Assembly (NCBI GenBank): GCA_046154965.1
Contig: JBJXDY010000058.1
Coordinates: 1 to 64,000, forward strand
Direction of reading: 5' to 3'
DNA length: 64,000 nucleotides
Source of the DNA: DATKFM01 sp046154965
GTDB taxonomy: Bacteria > Pseudomonadota > Alphaproteobacteria > Dongiales > Dongiaceae
Made by a program: the position numbers and the translations under genes. Numbering within the stretch: the stretch's first letter is position 1; each line of letters opens with the position of its first letter. The notes below the pieces were generated by a model that had not been told where the DNA came from, did no database searches, and saw only the letters and a program-made list of their open reading frames with translations. Shown in pieces: positions 24,387 through 32,636 of this stretch.

Positions 24387-26198
24387 ATGCGCCGACAGCC
24401 CGCCGAAATCCTCCGCAGCATCTTCGGTTTCGATTCATTCCGCGGCCATCAGGCCGAGATTATCGAGCATGTGGTCGGCGGCGGCGATGCGATGGTGCTG
24501 ATGCCGACCGGCGGCGGGAAGTCGCTATGCTATCAGATCCCGGCGCTGTGCCGCGAGGGCGTGACCGTCGTGGTGTCGCCGCTGATCGCGCTGATGCGCG
24601 ATCAGGTCGAGGCGCTGAAGCAGCTCGGCGTCAAGGCGGCGGCGCTGAATTCCTCCATCGCCTTCAGTGCGGCGCTGCGGATCGAGCGGCAGATGGCTGA
24701 TGGCGAGATCGACATTGTTTATGTCGCGCCGGAGCGGCTGCTGACGGACTCGTTCCTCGCCTTGCTCGGCCGCTGCAAACTGGCGCTGTTCGCCATCGAC
24801 GAGGCCCATTGCGTGTCGCAGTGGGGGCACGATTTCCGGCCGGAGTACTTGCGCCTCACGGTGCTCCATGAGCGCTTTCCCGAAGTCCCGCGCATCGCCC
24901 TGACCGCGACCGCCGATGCGCCGACGCGCCGGGACATCCAGGAACGGCTGCAGCTGGAAAAAGGCCGAGTCTTCGTCGCCGGCTTCGACCGGCCGAACAT
25001 CCGCTACCGCGTGCCGCCGAAGTCCGACGAGCGCGGCCAGCTGCTGGAGGTCATCGAAAGCCACAAGGGCGAGTCCGGCATCGTCTATTGCATGACCCGC
25101 AAATCGGTCGAGCGGGTGGCCCAGGCGCTGGCGGACCGCGGCTGGCCGGCGCTGCCATATCACGCCGGACTCGACAAGGCGGTACGGGACCGGCATCAGG
25201 ACCGCTTCATCAAGGACGACGGCGTTATCGTCGTCGCCACCATCGCCTTCGGCATGGGCATCGATAAGCCCGATGTGCGCTTCGTCGTACATCTCGACCT
25301 GCCGAAAAGCCTGGAGGCTTACTACCAGGAGACGGGACGGGCCGGGCGCGACGGATTGCCGTCCGACGCGGTGATGCTCTATGGCCTGGAGGATGTGACC
25401 AAAATCCGCCAGCTGGTCGCCGGCTCGGAAGCGCCGGAAGCGCAGAAGCAGATCGAGCGGCGCAAGCTCGACTCGCTCATCGGCTTCTGCGAGACCACGC
25501 AATGCCGCCGCCAGGTGCTGCTGAGTTATTTCGGCGAATCGCCAGCGGGCCCCTGCGGCAATTGCGACAACTGCCTGGAGCCGGTGGAGAGCTTCGACGG
25601 CACCGAGCTGGCGCAAAAGGCGCTGTCCTGCGTCTATCGCACCGGCCAGCGCTTCGGCGCGCTGCATGTCATCGACGTGCTGCGCGGCACGGAGAGCGAG
25701 AAGGTGCAGAAGTTCGGCCACGACAATCTCAGCACCTATGGCATCGGCAAGGAACTGTCGGTGGCGGAATGGCGCTCGGTGTTCCGCCAGCTCGCCGCCC
25801 ACGGATTCCTGGAGGTGGACATGGCGGGCCATGGCGGCCTGCGCCTGGGCGACGGGTGCCGCGACGTCCTCCGTGGGGAGCGCCGCGTGGAACTGCATCG
25901 CGATACCCTGCGGGAGAAGCGGCCGCGCAAGGCCAGGAAGGCCGCAACGACAATTGACGCCAATCCGGCGGGCCAGGCCCTGTTCGATGTGCTGCGCGCC
26001 AAGCGCCTGGCGCTGGCCAAGGCCCAGGGCGTGCCGCCTTATGTGATCTTCCTCGACAGCACGCTTGTGGCCATGGCCACCACGAACCCGCGAAACCTGG
26101 AGAGCCTGGCGCTGATCCCCGGTGTCGGCGAATCCAAACTCAAGCGCTATGGCGCGGAGTTTTTGGAGACGATTGCGGCGTTTGAGGCGGAGGGGTAG
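24387..26198 (+). CDS. recQ: ATP-dependent DNA helicase RecQ
   Basis: RecQ (603 residues), a 3'-5' superfamily 2 helicase for recombination and fork repair. Motif I is MPTGGGKS (39-46), motif II IDEAHC, then SQWGHDFRPEY, TATA and the motif VI QETGRAGRDG. The zinc site starts at Cys373 (CRRQVLLSYFGES...CGNCDNC), the winged-helix domain follows, and an HRDC domain occupies about 525-603 (NPRNLESLALIPGVGESKLKRYG). The ATG at 24387 gives the standard N-terminus; an upstream TTG would add 19 residues without similarity. Confidence 0.95.
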   Translation: MRRQPAEILRSIFGFDSFRGHQAEIIEHVVGGGDAMVLMPTGGGKSLCYQIPALCREGVTVVVSPLIALMRDQVEALKQLGVKAAALNSSIAFSAALRIERQMADGEIDIVYVAPERLLTDSFLALLGRCKLALFAIDEAHCVSQWGHDFRPEYLRLTVLHERFPEVPRIALTATADAPTRRDIQERLQLEKGRVFVAGFDRPNIRYRVPPKSDERGQLLEVIESHKGESGIVYCMTRKSVERVAQALADRGWPALPYHAGLDKAVRDRHQDRFIKDDGVIVVATIAFGMGIDKPDVRFVVHLDLPKSLEAYYQETGRAGRDGLPSDAVMLYGLEDVTKIRQLVAGSEAPEAQKQIERRKLDSLIGFCETTQCRRQVLLSYFGESPAGPCGNCDNCLEPVESFDGTELAQKALSCVYRTGQRFGALHVIDVLRGTESEKVQKFGHDNLSTYGIGKELSVAEWRSVFRQLAAHGFLEVDMAGHGGLRLGDGCRDVLRGERRVELHRDTLREKRPRKARKAATTIDANPAGQALFDVLRAKRLALAKAQGVPPYVIFLDSTLVAMATTNPRNLESLALIPGVGESKLKRYGAEFLETIAAFEAEG

Positions 26199-26234
26199 CG
26201 CTTGCCAAGATTGCTCAGCGCCTACATCCCATTG

Positions 26235-26339
26235 TTGTCATTCCCGCGAAAGCAGGAACCCAGAGTTTCAGAGTGCGGTGGTCAAACTATCTTCAGCCAG
26301 TTCTGCAACCCTGGGTCCTCGCTTTCGCGAGGATGACAA
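26235..26339. repeat. TTGTCATTCCCGCGAAAGC-type inverted repeat
   Basis: The left arm (26235-26263) and right arm (26311-26339) match as reverse complements at 24 of 29 positions. The motif (TCATTCCCGCGAAAGC...CTGGGTCCTCGCTTTCGCGAGGATGACAA in two arms) is a familiar dispersed repeat of proteobacterial genomes. It sits between the convergent recQ and coiled-coil genes and could also act as a bidirectional terminator. Confidence 0.65.
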
Positions 26340-26384
26340 TTTTTGTGATGTTCGGCAGAACCTATTCTCCCTGACATCGACCAA

Positions 26385-29300
26385 TCACCCCGCCCGCTTA
26401 TGCCCCGCGCGTTCCAGGCTGCGTTGCAGCACCAGGTAGAGCTTGCCCACATCGGCGGTGATGAATGTGGCGTTGAGCAGGCTTTCCTGGTCGGCAGCGT
26501 TGGCTTCGCGCAGCAGCTCCTCGAACTTGCTGAGATAGCGCGAGACCATGTCGCGGAAGCGATCGTCCTGTTCGTAGCGCTGCTCGATCGCCGGGATGGT
26601 GTAGCTGTCCTTGAGGCGGAACAGGCGGCGGGCGAAGACAGAGCGGTCGCCGGCGCGGAAGTTTTTCCAGATCTCCTCGGGGATGTCCGAGTCCAACAAC
26701 TGATGAATGTCGAGCGCGAGGCCGTTGAGCTCGTCGATCATCGTGGAGGCCTGGCGCAGGAACTGATCGCGCACCGTGCGCTGCTGCCGCTGCTGAATGT
26801 TGGCGGTCTGCTCGACAGCGCTTTGCGCGGTCTTGGTCAGGTTGTCGCTCTCGGTGCGCAGCTTGGTGACCAGATCTTCCGCGGCCACTGCCGCTTCTTT
26901 CACCGAACTGCCGAGCAATTGCGACTGGCGTTCGAACACCGTGCCGAGCTCGCTGGCGCGGGCCAGGGCCCGGTCGGCGGAAGAGACCAGGCTTTCGGCG
27001 CGGGAGTCGATGAGGGCGCCGATTTCGCTCAGGCGCTGTCCCACCTGATCCGCCACCTGGGCCAGATCCGCCGCCTGGTTGCGCAACTCATCGCGCGCCG
27101 CCTCGCCGTCGGTCCGCGCCGCCGCCAGGGATCCCGTGAGTTCGCGCACCGGGCCGGCGACGCCGTCGCGGAAGGTGGTGGCGACCGTGCGCACCTCGCC
27201 GGCGATCTTGGCGAGATCGCCCATCTCGCGGCCAATGGCGGCCTTGACCGTGCCGATCTCAGCCAGCGTGTCGCGCAAGGTCTGCAGCAACGACGAGGAA
27301 TCGCTCTCGGCATCCCGGGCGATCTGCGTCGCCTGCCGCGTTGCCTCTCCGGCAACGCTGGCGACCTCGCCCACCAATCCGCGCACGGCCGTGCGCAGCT
27401 CCTCAATGCGGCCGCTGCCCTGGGTCGCGGCGAGGCCAATCTCCTCGGCCTGGGTGCGCAGTGCCCTCACCACGATATCCACCTTCTGCATCGCGCCGTT
27501 GGTGGTGGCGGCGATTTCGCCGGAGCCCTGTTTCCAGTTCTCCGCCGCGGCGGAAAGCCGCAGTTCCGTATCGGCGATCACCTGGTCCATGCCGACGACG
27601 CCCTGCTGTACCGCCGTGGCGATCGACTGGGACCGCTGCACGGCGGACTCGGTTGCGGTTTTGATCTGCTCGGCCTGGGTCGCCGTGGCGAGCTGCAGTG
27701 CCGCCGCCTGTTCGCCGGCATTGTCGACGACCGCCGCCAGATCCTTGATCTGCCGTTCCAGCAGGAACTTCAGGTTTGCCGCCTCGTTGGCGGCCATGCG
27801 CGCGCCTTCGACCAGGCGCTTGGTCTCCAGCTGGAAAGTGTTGGCGACGGATGTGGCCTCCTGCGTCACGCGGGAGGCGATGGTGCTGACTTCCGTCATC
27901 TGCTTGTCGAGCGCCGAGCGCAGCGGCGAACTCTGATCGTCGGCCAACGATACCAGCCGGGCAATCTCCGTCCGCTCTTTGGTGACGGCCTCCTGCAGCG
28001 TGGCGGCGCGGGCCGTGGCTTCCTGAGTCGCTAGGGTGAGATTGGCGGCGTAGCGCGCGAAGCCCTCCCGCAGATTATCGAGCAGCGTGGTGGCCCGCGT
28101 CTCGCCCTCATCAAGCGCCTTACGCACCGAACCGGCCTGGCTGTCGAACTGGCCGGACATGGCGGCAAGCGCCGCTTCGGCCTGGTTCACCAGGCCGGCG
28201 AGATTTTCACTCTGGCCCTTCAGCGCCTGCTGCAGCCGCTCGCCGGAAGTCATGATGCCTTCGAAGGCCGTGCGCACGCCGGCCGCTTCCTGGTTCAGCT
28301 TGGCGGAGACGGTAGCCGCGGCGGCGCCCGCCGCCTGGGCGATGCCCTGGGTCTGTTCACCGAAGACGCGCTGCAGGCTGGTCAGCCGCTCGCTGAGCTT
28401 GGCGTCGAGCGCGGCCAGCGCCGCACCCTGCTGCTCCGCCTGGGCATGGAGCTTTGCCGTGGTGCCTTCGGCCGCTTCCCGCAGCTTGTCGGCATGGCCG
28501 GCCGCCATCGCCGGCAAGCTGGTCATGCGCTGCTCCAGACCGGCCACCACATCGGCGATCTGCTGCGCCTGCTTGATCAGCGCCTGGCGAAGATGATCGA
28601 CGGCCACGCCGGCGGCGGCCTGCAAGGCCTGGGCCTGGCCCTGCACCGTCGTTTCCAGAGTCTTGGTGCGCTGCGCCGCCTGCTCTGCGGTCGTGGTCGC
28701 CACCTGGCCGATATTGCCCAGCGCCTGGCGGAATTTCTCGAAAGAGCCGGTCAGCGCGGCGCCGACCGCGTCGGTCTGCTGCTGCAAGGACTCACGGATG
28801 ACAGAGGCGCGCTGCGCGCCGGATTCCACGGACTTGCTCATCGCCGTCTCGAAATCGGCGAGCGAATCCTTCAACTGGATCAACGCCACCGCGGAAGATT
28901 TCGACAGCAGGCCCGCTTGCGCCTCGACTGCCGCCTGCATCTGATCGCTGCGGGAGGAGGCATTCTGGGTCGCGGCCTCGATGCGCTTGCTGAGGGCATC
29001 GATGGCGGCGGCGAAATCGGCGGTCTGCTTGTCGGCGAAGCTCTTGAGCAGCTCCGCCTGCTGCTTGATCGCGCTTTGCAGCGCGGCCCCTTGGGAACTG
29101 GCCTGGCCGACGAGGCCGGAGAGCTGTTCGCCGTGGCCGCGCACCGTCGAGCCGATGGCCTGCGCGGAGAGATTCAGCGCTTCGGCGAGGGCGTTGGTCT
29201 CCTTCTTCGCCGCTTCCACCAGACTGGCGCGCTGGGCGCCCATGTTCTGGGACATCGAGATCAGATCGCCGGTTTGCGCGGCGATCGCGTCCTTGATCAG

Positions 29301-29759
29301 GTTCACCGCCGCCGTGAGCTTGCCGGCGGAATCCGCGACCTCCTTGGAGTGCTGGCGGAACAGGGTCCCAGTGGTATCCAGCGCCTGCGCCGCCTCGGTG
29401 GTCGAGGCCTTCAGCGCGTCGGCTTGACTGCGCAGGTCAGCGGCGATGTGGGCGGCATGTTGCGCCGCCTCGGTGCCCGGCGCGGTCAGCCGCTCCAACT
29501 CGGCCTTTAGCGCGGCATCGCGATGCTTTTCATCGGAGTTGTGGCGCTGCAGCAGCACCAGCACCCAGAGCAGGCCGAGGAAGGACAGCAGTGCGCCGAA
29601 CGCCGCGACCACCGGCAGCATCTCGGACAGCGGCTGCTGCAGGATCCGGTCGAGCCCGACCAGCCAGTGGACATAATAGGCGAAGCCGCCGAGCAGACCG
29701 GCTGTGACCAGGAGCGCCAAAGCGGACCAGTAGCGGCTTGCCGTACGATTCGATGCCAT
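26385..29759 (-). CDS. Giant membrane-anchored coiled-coil protein (apolipoprotein-like repeats)
   Basis: A 1124-residue protein with two membrane helices near the N-terminus (about 11-33 and 47-70) followed by roughly 1000 residues of Ala/Gln/Glu/Ser-rich heptad-like helix, with recurring units such as LRTQAEEIG, VEAQAGLLSKS and ADIxxQAxAL. The C-terminal 120 residues differ: MIDELNGLALDIHQLLDSDIPEEIWKNFRAGDRSVFARRLFRLKDSYTIPAI and later TFITADVGKLYLVLQRSLERAG look globular and conserved. The layout recalls apolipoprotein A1/E-like proteins such as the Agrobacterium growth pole ring protein, but homology is not shown. The ATG at 29759 has an AGGA upstream. It starts 40 bp after the mutase gene and may share its transcript. 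Confidence 0.75.
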   Translation of the reverse strand: MASNRTASRYWSALALLVTAGLLGGFAYYVHWLVGLDRILQQPLSEMLPVVAAFGALLSFLGLLWVLVLLQRHNSDEKHRDAALKAELERLTAPGTEAAQHAAHIAADLRSQADALKASTTEAAQALDTTGTLFRQHSKEVADSAGKLTAAVNLIKDAIAAQTGDLISMSQNMGAQRASLVEAAKKETNALAEALNLSAQAIGSTVRGHGEQLSGLVGQASSQGAALQSAIKQQAELLKSFADKQTADFAAAIDALSKRIEAATQNASSRSDQMQAAVEAQAGLLSKSSAVALIQLKDSLADFETAMSKSVESGAQRASVIRESLQQQTDAVGAALTGSFEKFRQALGNIGQVATTTAEQAAQRTKTLETTVQGQAQALQAAAGVAVDHLRQALIKQAQQIADVVAGLEQRMTSLPAMAAGHADKLREAAEGTTAKLHAQAEQQGAALAALDAKLSERLTSLQRVFGEQTQGIAQAAGAAAATVSAKLNQEAAGVRTAFEGIMTSGERLQQALKGQSENLAGLVNQAEAALAAMSGQFDSQAGSVRKALDEGETRATTLLDNLREGFARYAANLTLATQEATARAATLQEAVTKERTEIARLVSLADDQSSPLRSALDKQMTEVSTIASRVTQEATSVANTFQLETKRLVEGARMAANEAANLKFLLERQIKDLAAVVDNAGEQAAALQLATATQAEQIKTATESAVQRSQSIATAVQQGVVGMDQVIADTELRLSAAAENWKQGSGEIAATTNGAMQKVDIVVRALRTQAEEIGLAATQGSGRIEELRTAVRGLVGEVASVAGEATRQATQIARDAESDSSSLLQTLRDTLAEIGTVKAAIGREMGDLAKIAGEVRTVATTFRDGVAGPVRELTGSLAAARTDGEAARDELRNQAADLAQVADQVGQRLSEIGALIDSRAESLVSSADRALARASELGTVFERQSQLLGSSVKEAAVAAEDLVTKLRTESDNLTKTAQSAVEQTANIQQRQQRTVRDQFLRQASTMIDELNGLALDIHQLLDSDIPEEIWKNFRAGDRSVFARRLFRLKDSYTIPAIEQRYEQDDRFRDMVSRYLSKFEELLREANAADQESLLNATFITADVGKLYLVLQRSLERAGHKRAG

Positions 29760-29799
29760 TGTTATCCCGTCCTATGCCGCCTTCGGGGCGGCGTTCTCT

Positions 29800-31956
29800 T
29801 CAGGCCGCTTTCCGGCGGCGGCGGATAAATCCAAGTATCTCGGAGGCGGCGAGCGGGATGTTGGTTCCCGGACCGTAGATGGCGGCGACACCCGCCTTCA
29901 TCAGGTAGTCGTAGTCCTGTGGCGGAATCACGCCGCCGCAGATGACCAGGATGTCGTCGGCGCCGGCGGCACGCAGGGCGGCGACGAGTTGCGGCACCAG
30001 CGTCTTGTGGCCGGCGGCCTGCGACGAGACGCCGATGACGTGCACGTCGTTCTCGATCGCCTGGCGGGCCGCTTCTTCCGGCGTCTGGAACAGCGGCCCG
30101 ATGTCCACGTCGAAGCCGATGTCGGCAAAGGCGGTGGCGATGATCTTGGCGCCGCGGTCATGGCCGTCCTGGCCCAGCTTCACCACCAGCAGGCGCGGCC
30201 GGCGGCCCTCTTCCTCGGCGAAGCCGAGAACTTCCGCTTGAATGCGCTGGAAGCCAATATCGCCGGCATAGGCAGCGCCGTAGACGCCGGAGATGCTGCG
30301 GGTGGTGGCGCGGTGGCGGGTGAAGATCTTCTCCAGGGCGTCGGAGATCTCGCCGACGGTGGCGCGGGCGCGGGTCGCGTCGATGGAAATCGCCAAGAGA
30401 TTACCCTGGCCGATGGAGGCCGCGTGGGTCAGCGCATCCAGCGCGGCGCGGCATTTGCTTTCGTCACGGGTGGCGCGGATATTGCGCAGCCGGGCGATCT
30501 GCTGATCCCGCACCCTGGTGTTGTCGATGTCAAGCAGATGCAGGTCCTTGGCGGGCTCGCCGTCGGACTGGTATTTGTTGACGCCGACGATCACGTCCTC
30601 GCCGCGGTCGATACGGGCCTGGCGCCGCGCCGCGGATTCCTCGATGCGCAGCTTCGGCATGCCGGACTCGACCGCCTTGGTCATGCCGCCCATCGCCTCC
30701 ACTTCGCCGATCAGCTTCATTGCTTCGGCGGCGAGGCTGGCGGTCAGCGACTCCACGTAGTAGCTGCCGCCCAGGGGATCGATGACATGCGCAATTCCCG
30801 TTTCCTCCTGCAAGATCAGCTGGGTGTTGCGGGCGATGCGGGCGGAGAACGGCGTCGGCAGCGCGATGGCTTCGTCGAGGGCGTTGGTGTGCAGCGACTG
30901 CGTGCCGCCCAACACGGCCGCCATCGCCTCGATCGTGGTGCGGATGACGTTGTTGTAGGGATCCTGCTCGGTGAGGCTGACGCCCGAGGTCTGGCAATGG
31001 GTGCGCAGCGCCAGGCTGGCCGGATTCTTCGGCGCATGCTCGGCCATCAGCCGCGCCCAGAGCAGCCGCGCGGCCCGCAGCTTCGCCACTTCCATGAAAA
31101 AGTTCATGCCGATGGCGAAGAAAAAGGAAAGCCTCGGCGCGAAATCGTCGATCTTCAGGCCGCGGGACAGCGCCGCGCGCACATAGTCGAGACCGTCGGC
31201 CAGGGTGAAGGCCAGCTCCTGCACCGCCGTGGCACCCGCTTCCTGCATGTGATAGCCGGAGATCGAGATCGAGTTGAACTTCGGCATGTTGCGCGCGGTG
31301 TATTCGATGATGTCGGCGACGATGCGCATCGACGGCGCGGGCGGATAGATGTAGGTGTTGCGGACCATGAACTCCTTGAGGATGTCGTTCTGGATGGTCC
31401 CCGAGAGTTTTTCCGCCGGCACGCCCTGCTCTTCCGCGGCGACGATGTAGCCGGCGAGCACCGGCAGCACCGCGCCGTTCATGGTCATGGACACGCTCAT
31501 GCGGTCGAGCGGGATGCCGTCGAACAGGATCTTCATATCCTCGACGGAATCGATGGCGACGCCCGCCTTGCCCACATCGCCGACGACGCGCGGATGATCG
31601 GAGTCATAGCCGCGATGGGTGGCGAGATCGAACGCCACCGACAGGCCCATCTGCCCGGCGGCAAGATTGGCGCGGTAGAAGGCGTTGGACTCTTCCGCCG
31701 TCGAGAAGCCGGCATATTGGCGAACGGTCCACGGACGATTTGCGTACATTGTGGCGCGCGGGCCACGCAAGTAGGGCGGGAATCCCGGCAGCGTACTTAC
31801 ATCGCCGAGCGCTTCCAGATCGGCAGCCGTATAGAGCGGCTTAACGGGAATTCCTTCCGGAGTCTGCCAGACCAGCGAATCAGCGGCCTCTCCGCCCAGC
31901 TCCTTGCGGGCCAGAGAACCCCAGTCCGCCAATGTCTTGCGCGGAAAATCCGCCAA
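29800..31956 (-). CDS. mut: Methylmalonyl-CoA mutase, B12-dependent
   Basis: A 718-residue mutase that interconverts (R)-methylmalonyl-CoA and succinyl-CoA. The N-terminal TIM barrel has FPPYLRGPRATMYANRPWTVRQYAGFSTAEESN and AFDLATHRGYDSD; the C-terminal cobalamin domain has the DxHxxG motif in GQDGHDRGAKIIATAF and later GGVIPPQDYDYL. No small subunit gene adjoins it, fitting a homodimeric large-subunit form. The start is a TTG at 31956: a perfect AGGAGG lies 6 nt upstream and the length then matches the family. The B12 supply genes cobS/cobT and the chaperone meaB are in the same window. Confidence 0.95.
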   Translation of the reverse strand: MADFPRKTLADWGSLARKELGGEAADSLVWQTPEGIPVKPLYTAADLEALGDVSTLPGFPPYLRGPRATMYANRPWTVRQYAGFSTAEESNAFYRANLAAGQMGLSVAFDLATHRGYDSDHPRVVGDVGKAGVAIDSVEDMKILFDGIPLDRMSVSMTMNGAVLPVLAGYIVAAEEQGVPAEKLSGTIQNDILKEFMVRNTYIYPPAPSMRIVADIIEYTARNMPKFNSISISGYHMQEAGATAVQELAFTLADGLDYVRAALSRGLKIDDFAPRLSFFFAIGMNFFMEVAKLRAARLLWARLMAEHAPKNPASLALRTHCQTSGVSLTEQDPYNNVIRTTIEAMAAVLGGTQSLHTNALDEAIALPTPFSARIARNTQLILQEETGIAHVIDPLGGSYYVESLTASLAAEAMKLIGEVEAMGGMTKAVESGMPKLRIEESAARRQARIDRGEDVIVGVNKYQSDGEPAKDLHLLDIDNTRVRDQQIARLRNIRATRDESKCRAALDALTHAASIGQGNLLAISIDATRARATVGEISDALEKIFTRHRATTRSISGVYGAAYAGDIGFQRIQAEVLGFAEEEGRRPRLLVVKLGQDGHDRGAKIIATAFADIGFDVDIGPLFQTPEEAARQAIENDVHVIGVSSQAAGHKTLVPQLVAALRAAGADDILVICGGVIPPQDYDYLMKAGVAAIYGPGTNIPLAASEILGFIRRRRKAA

Positions 31957-32183
31957 TGCCGGCCTCCTGATTAACAGATTGGAAAGTATAACGCGGGCGC
32001 CGCGATGGCGTCTACGAAAGGGCGGGCCAATTTTGTGTTTTGCCGCGAATGCCGCAGGAAAACCCCGGTTCCACGAACTATTTACCATATCGAAGGCAAC
32101 CGCCGGCCCCAAGAATCATTTAACCGGGGCGTGGCAAGTTATGCCCGCGATCGCCACCTATTACAGTCGAAGGACCCCTTACC

Positions 32184-32636
32184 GTGCGTACCGGCCCGCT
32201 AACCATGTTTCGAGCGCTGCCGCTTCTGGCCCTGACATTCTTCCTGACGGGCTGCGGCACCAACGTCATGTGGCTGCTCTCGGAAGAGAGCCGGATCATG
32301 GCCGAGGCCGATCCGCTGGTGGTCTCCGCCGAGCAAGCCGGCAACGGGCTGGAAATGCCGGTCTACGCGGCCGAAGACACCAAGAACGCCGCCTGCGACT
32401 TCCTGCATCGCGCCGTGTTTGACCGGTTTGCGCGGGATCCAGGTTTCTTCGAGCAGTTCGCCTCCGACCTGTCGAGCGCCGTCGTGCTGATGCTGCCGAT
32501 CGCCCAGGTGGAAGACTGCGCCGAGGCTTTCGCGGCCTACAGCGCCGCGGTCGACACGCTGGCCGCCTCCATGAGCGATGCGGCGAAACTGCCGGGCTCG
32601 GATCAGACGGCCGGCGACGAGAGCAGCATCAATTGA
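32184..32636 (+). CDS. Small putative lipoprotein
   Basis: A 150-residue protein with a short hydrophobic N-terminus ending in LTFFLTGCGTN (lipobox LTGC), followed by a helical domain with CDFLHRAVFDRFARDPGFFEQF. I do not recognise the family. GTG at 32184 is chosen because AAGGA lies 9 nt upstream; the ATG at 32205 is an alternative. The gene overlaps the convergent cyclase gene by 8 bp. Confidence 0.6.
   Translation: MRTGPLTMFRALPLLALTFFLTGCGTNVMWLLSEESRIMAEADPLVVSAEQAGNGLEMPVYAAEDTKNAACDFLHRAVFDRFARDPGFFEQFASDLSSAVVLMLPIAQVEDCAEAFAAYSAAVDTLAASMSDAAKLPGSDQTAGDESSIN

Noticed and set aside
24525..25898. 457-codon open frame opposite recQ
   Set aside because: It is antisense to RecQ, which is complete and well conserved.
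26235..26339. CRISPR or phage attachment site
   Set aside because: The structure is one inverted pair, not regularly spaced direct repeats, and no cas, integrase or tRNA gene is near.
29776..29792. Terminator between mutase and coiled-coil genes
   Set aside because: A 6-bp GCCGCC/GGCGGC stem exists but no T-run follows on the minus strand, so co-transcription remains possible.
29989..31974. 661-codon open frame opposite the mutase
   Set aside because: It mirrors the methylmalonyl-CoA mutase gene and has no recognisable domain.
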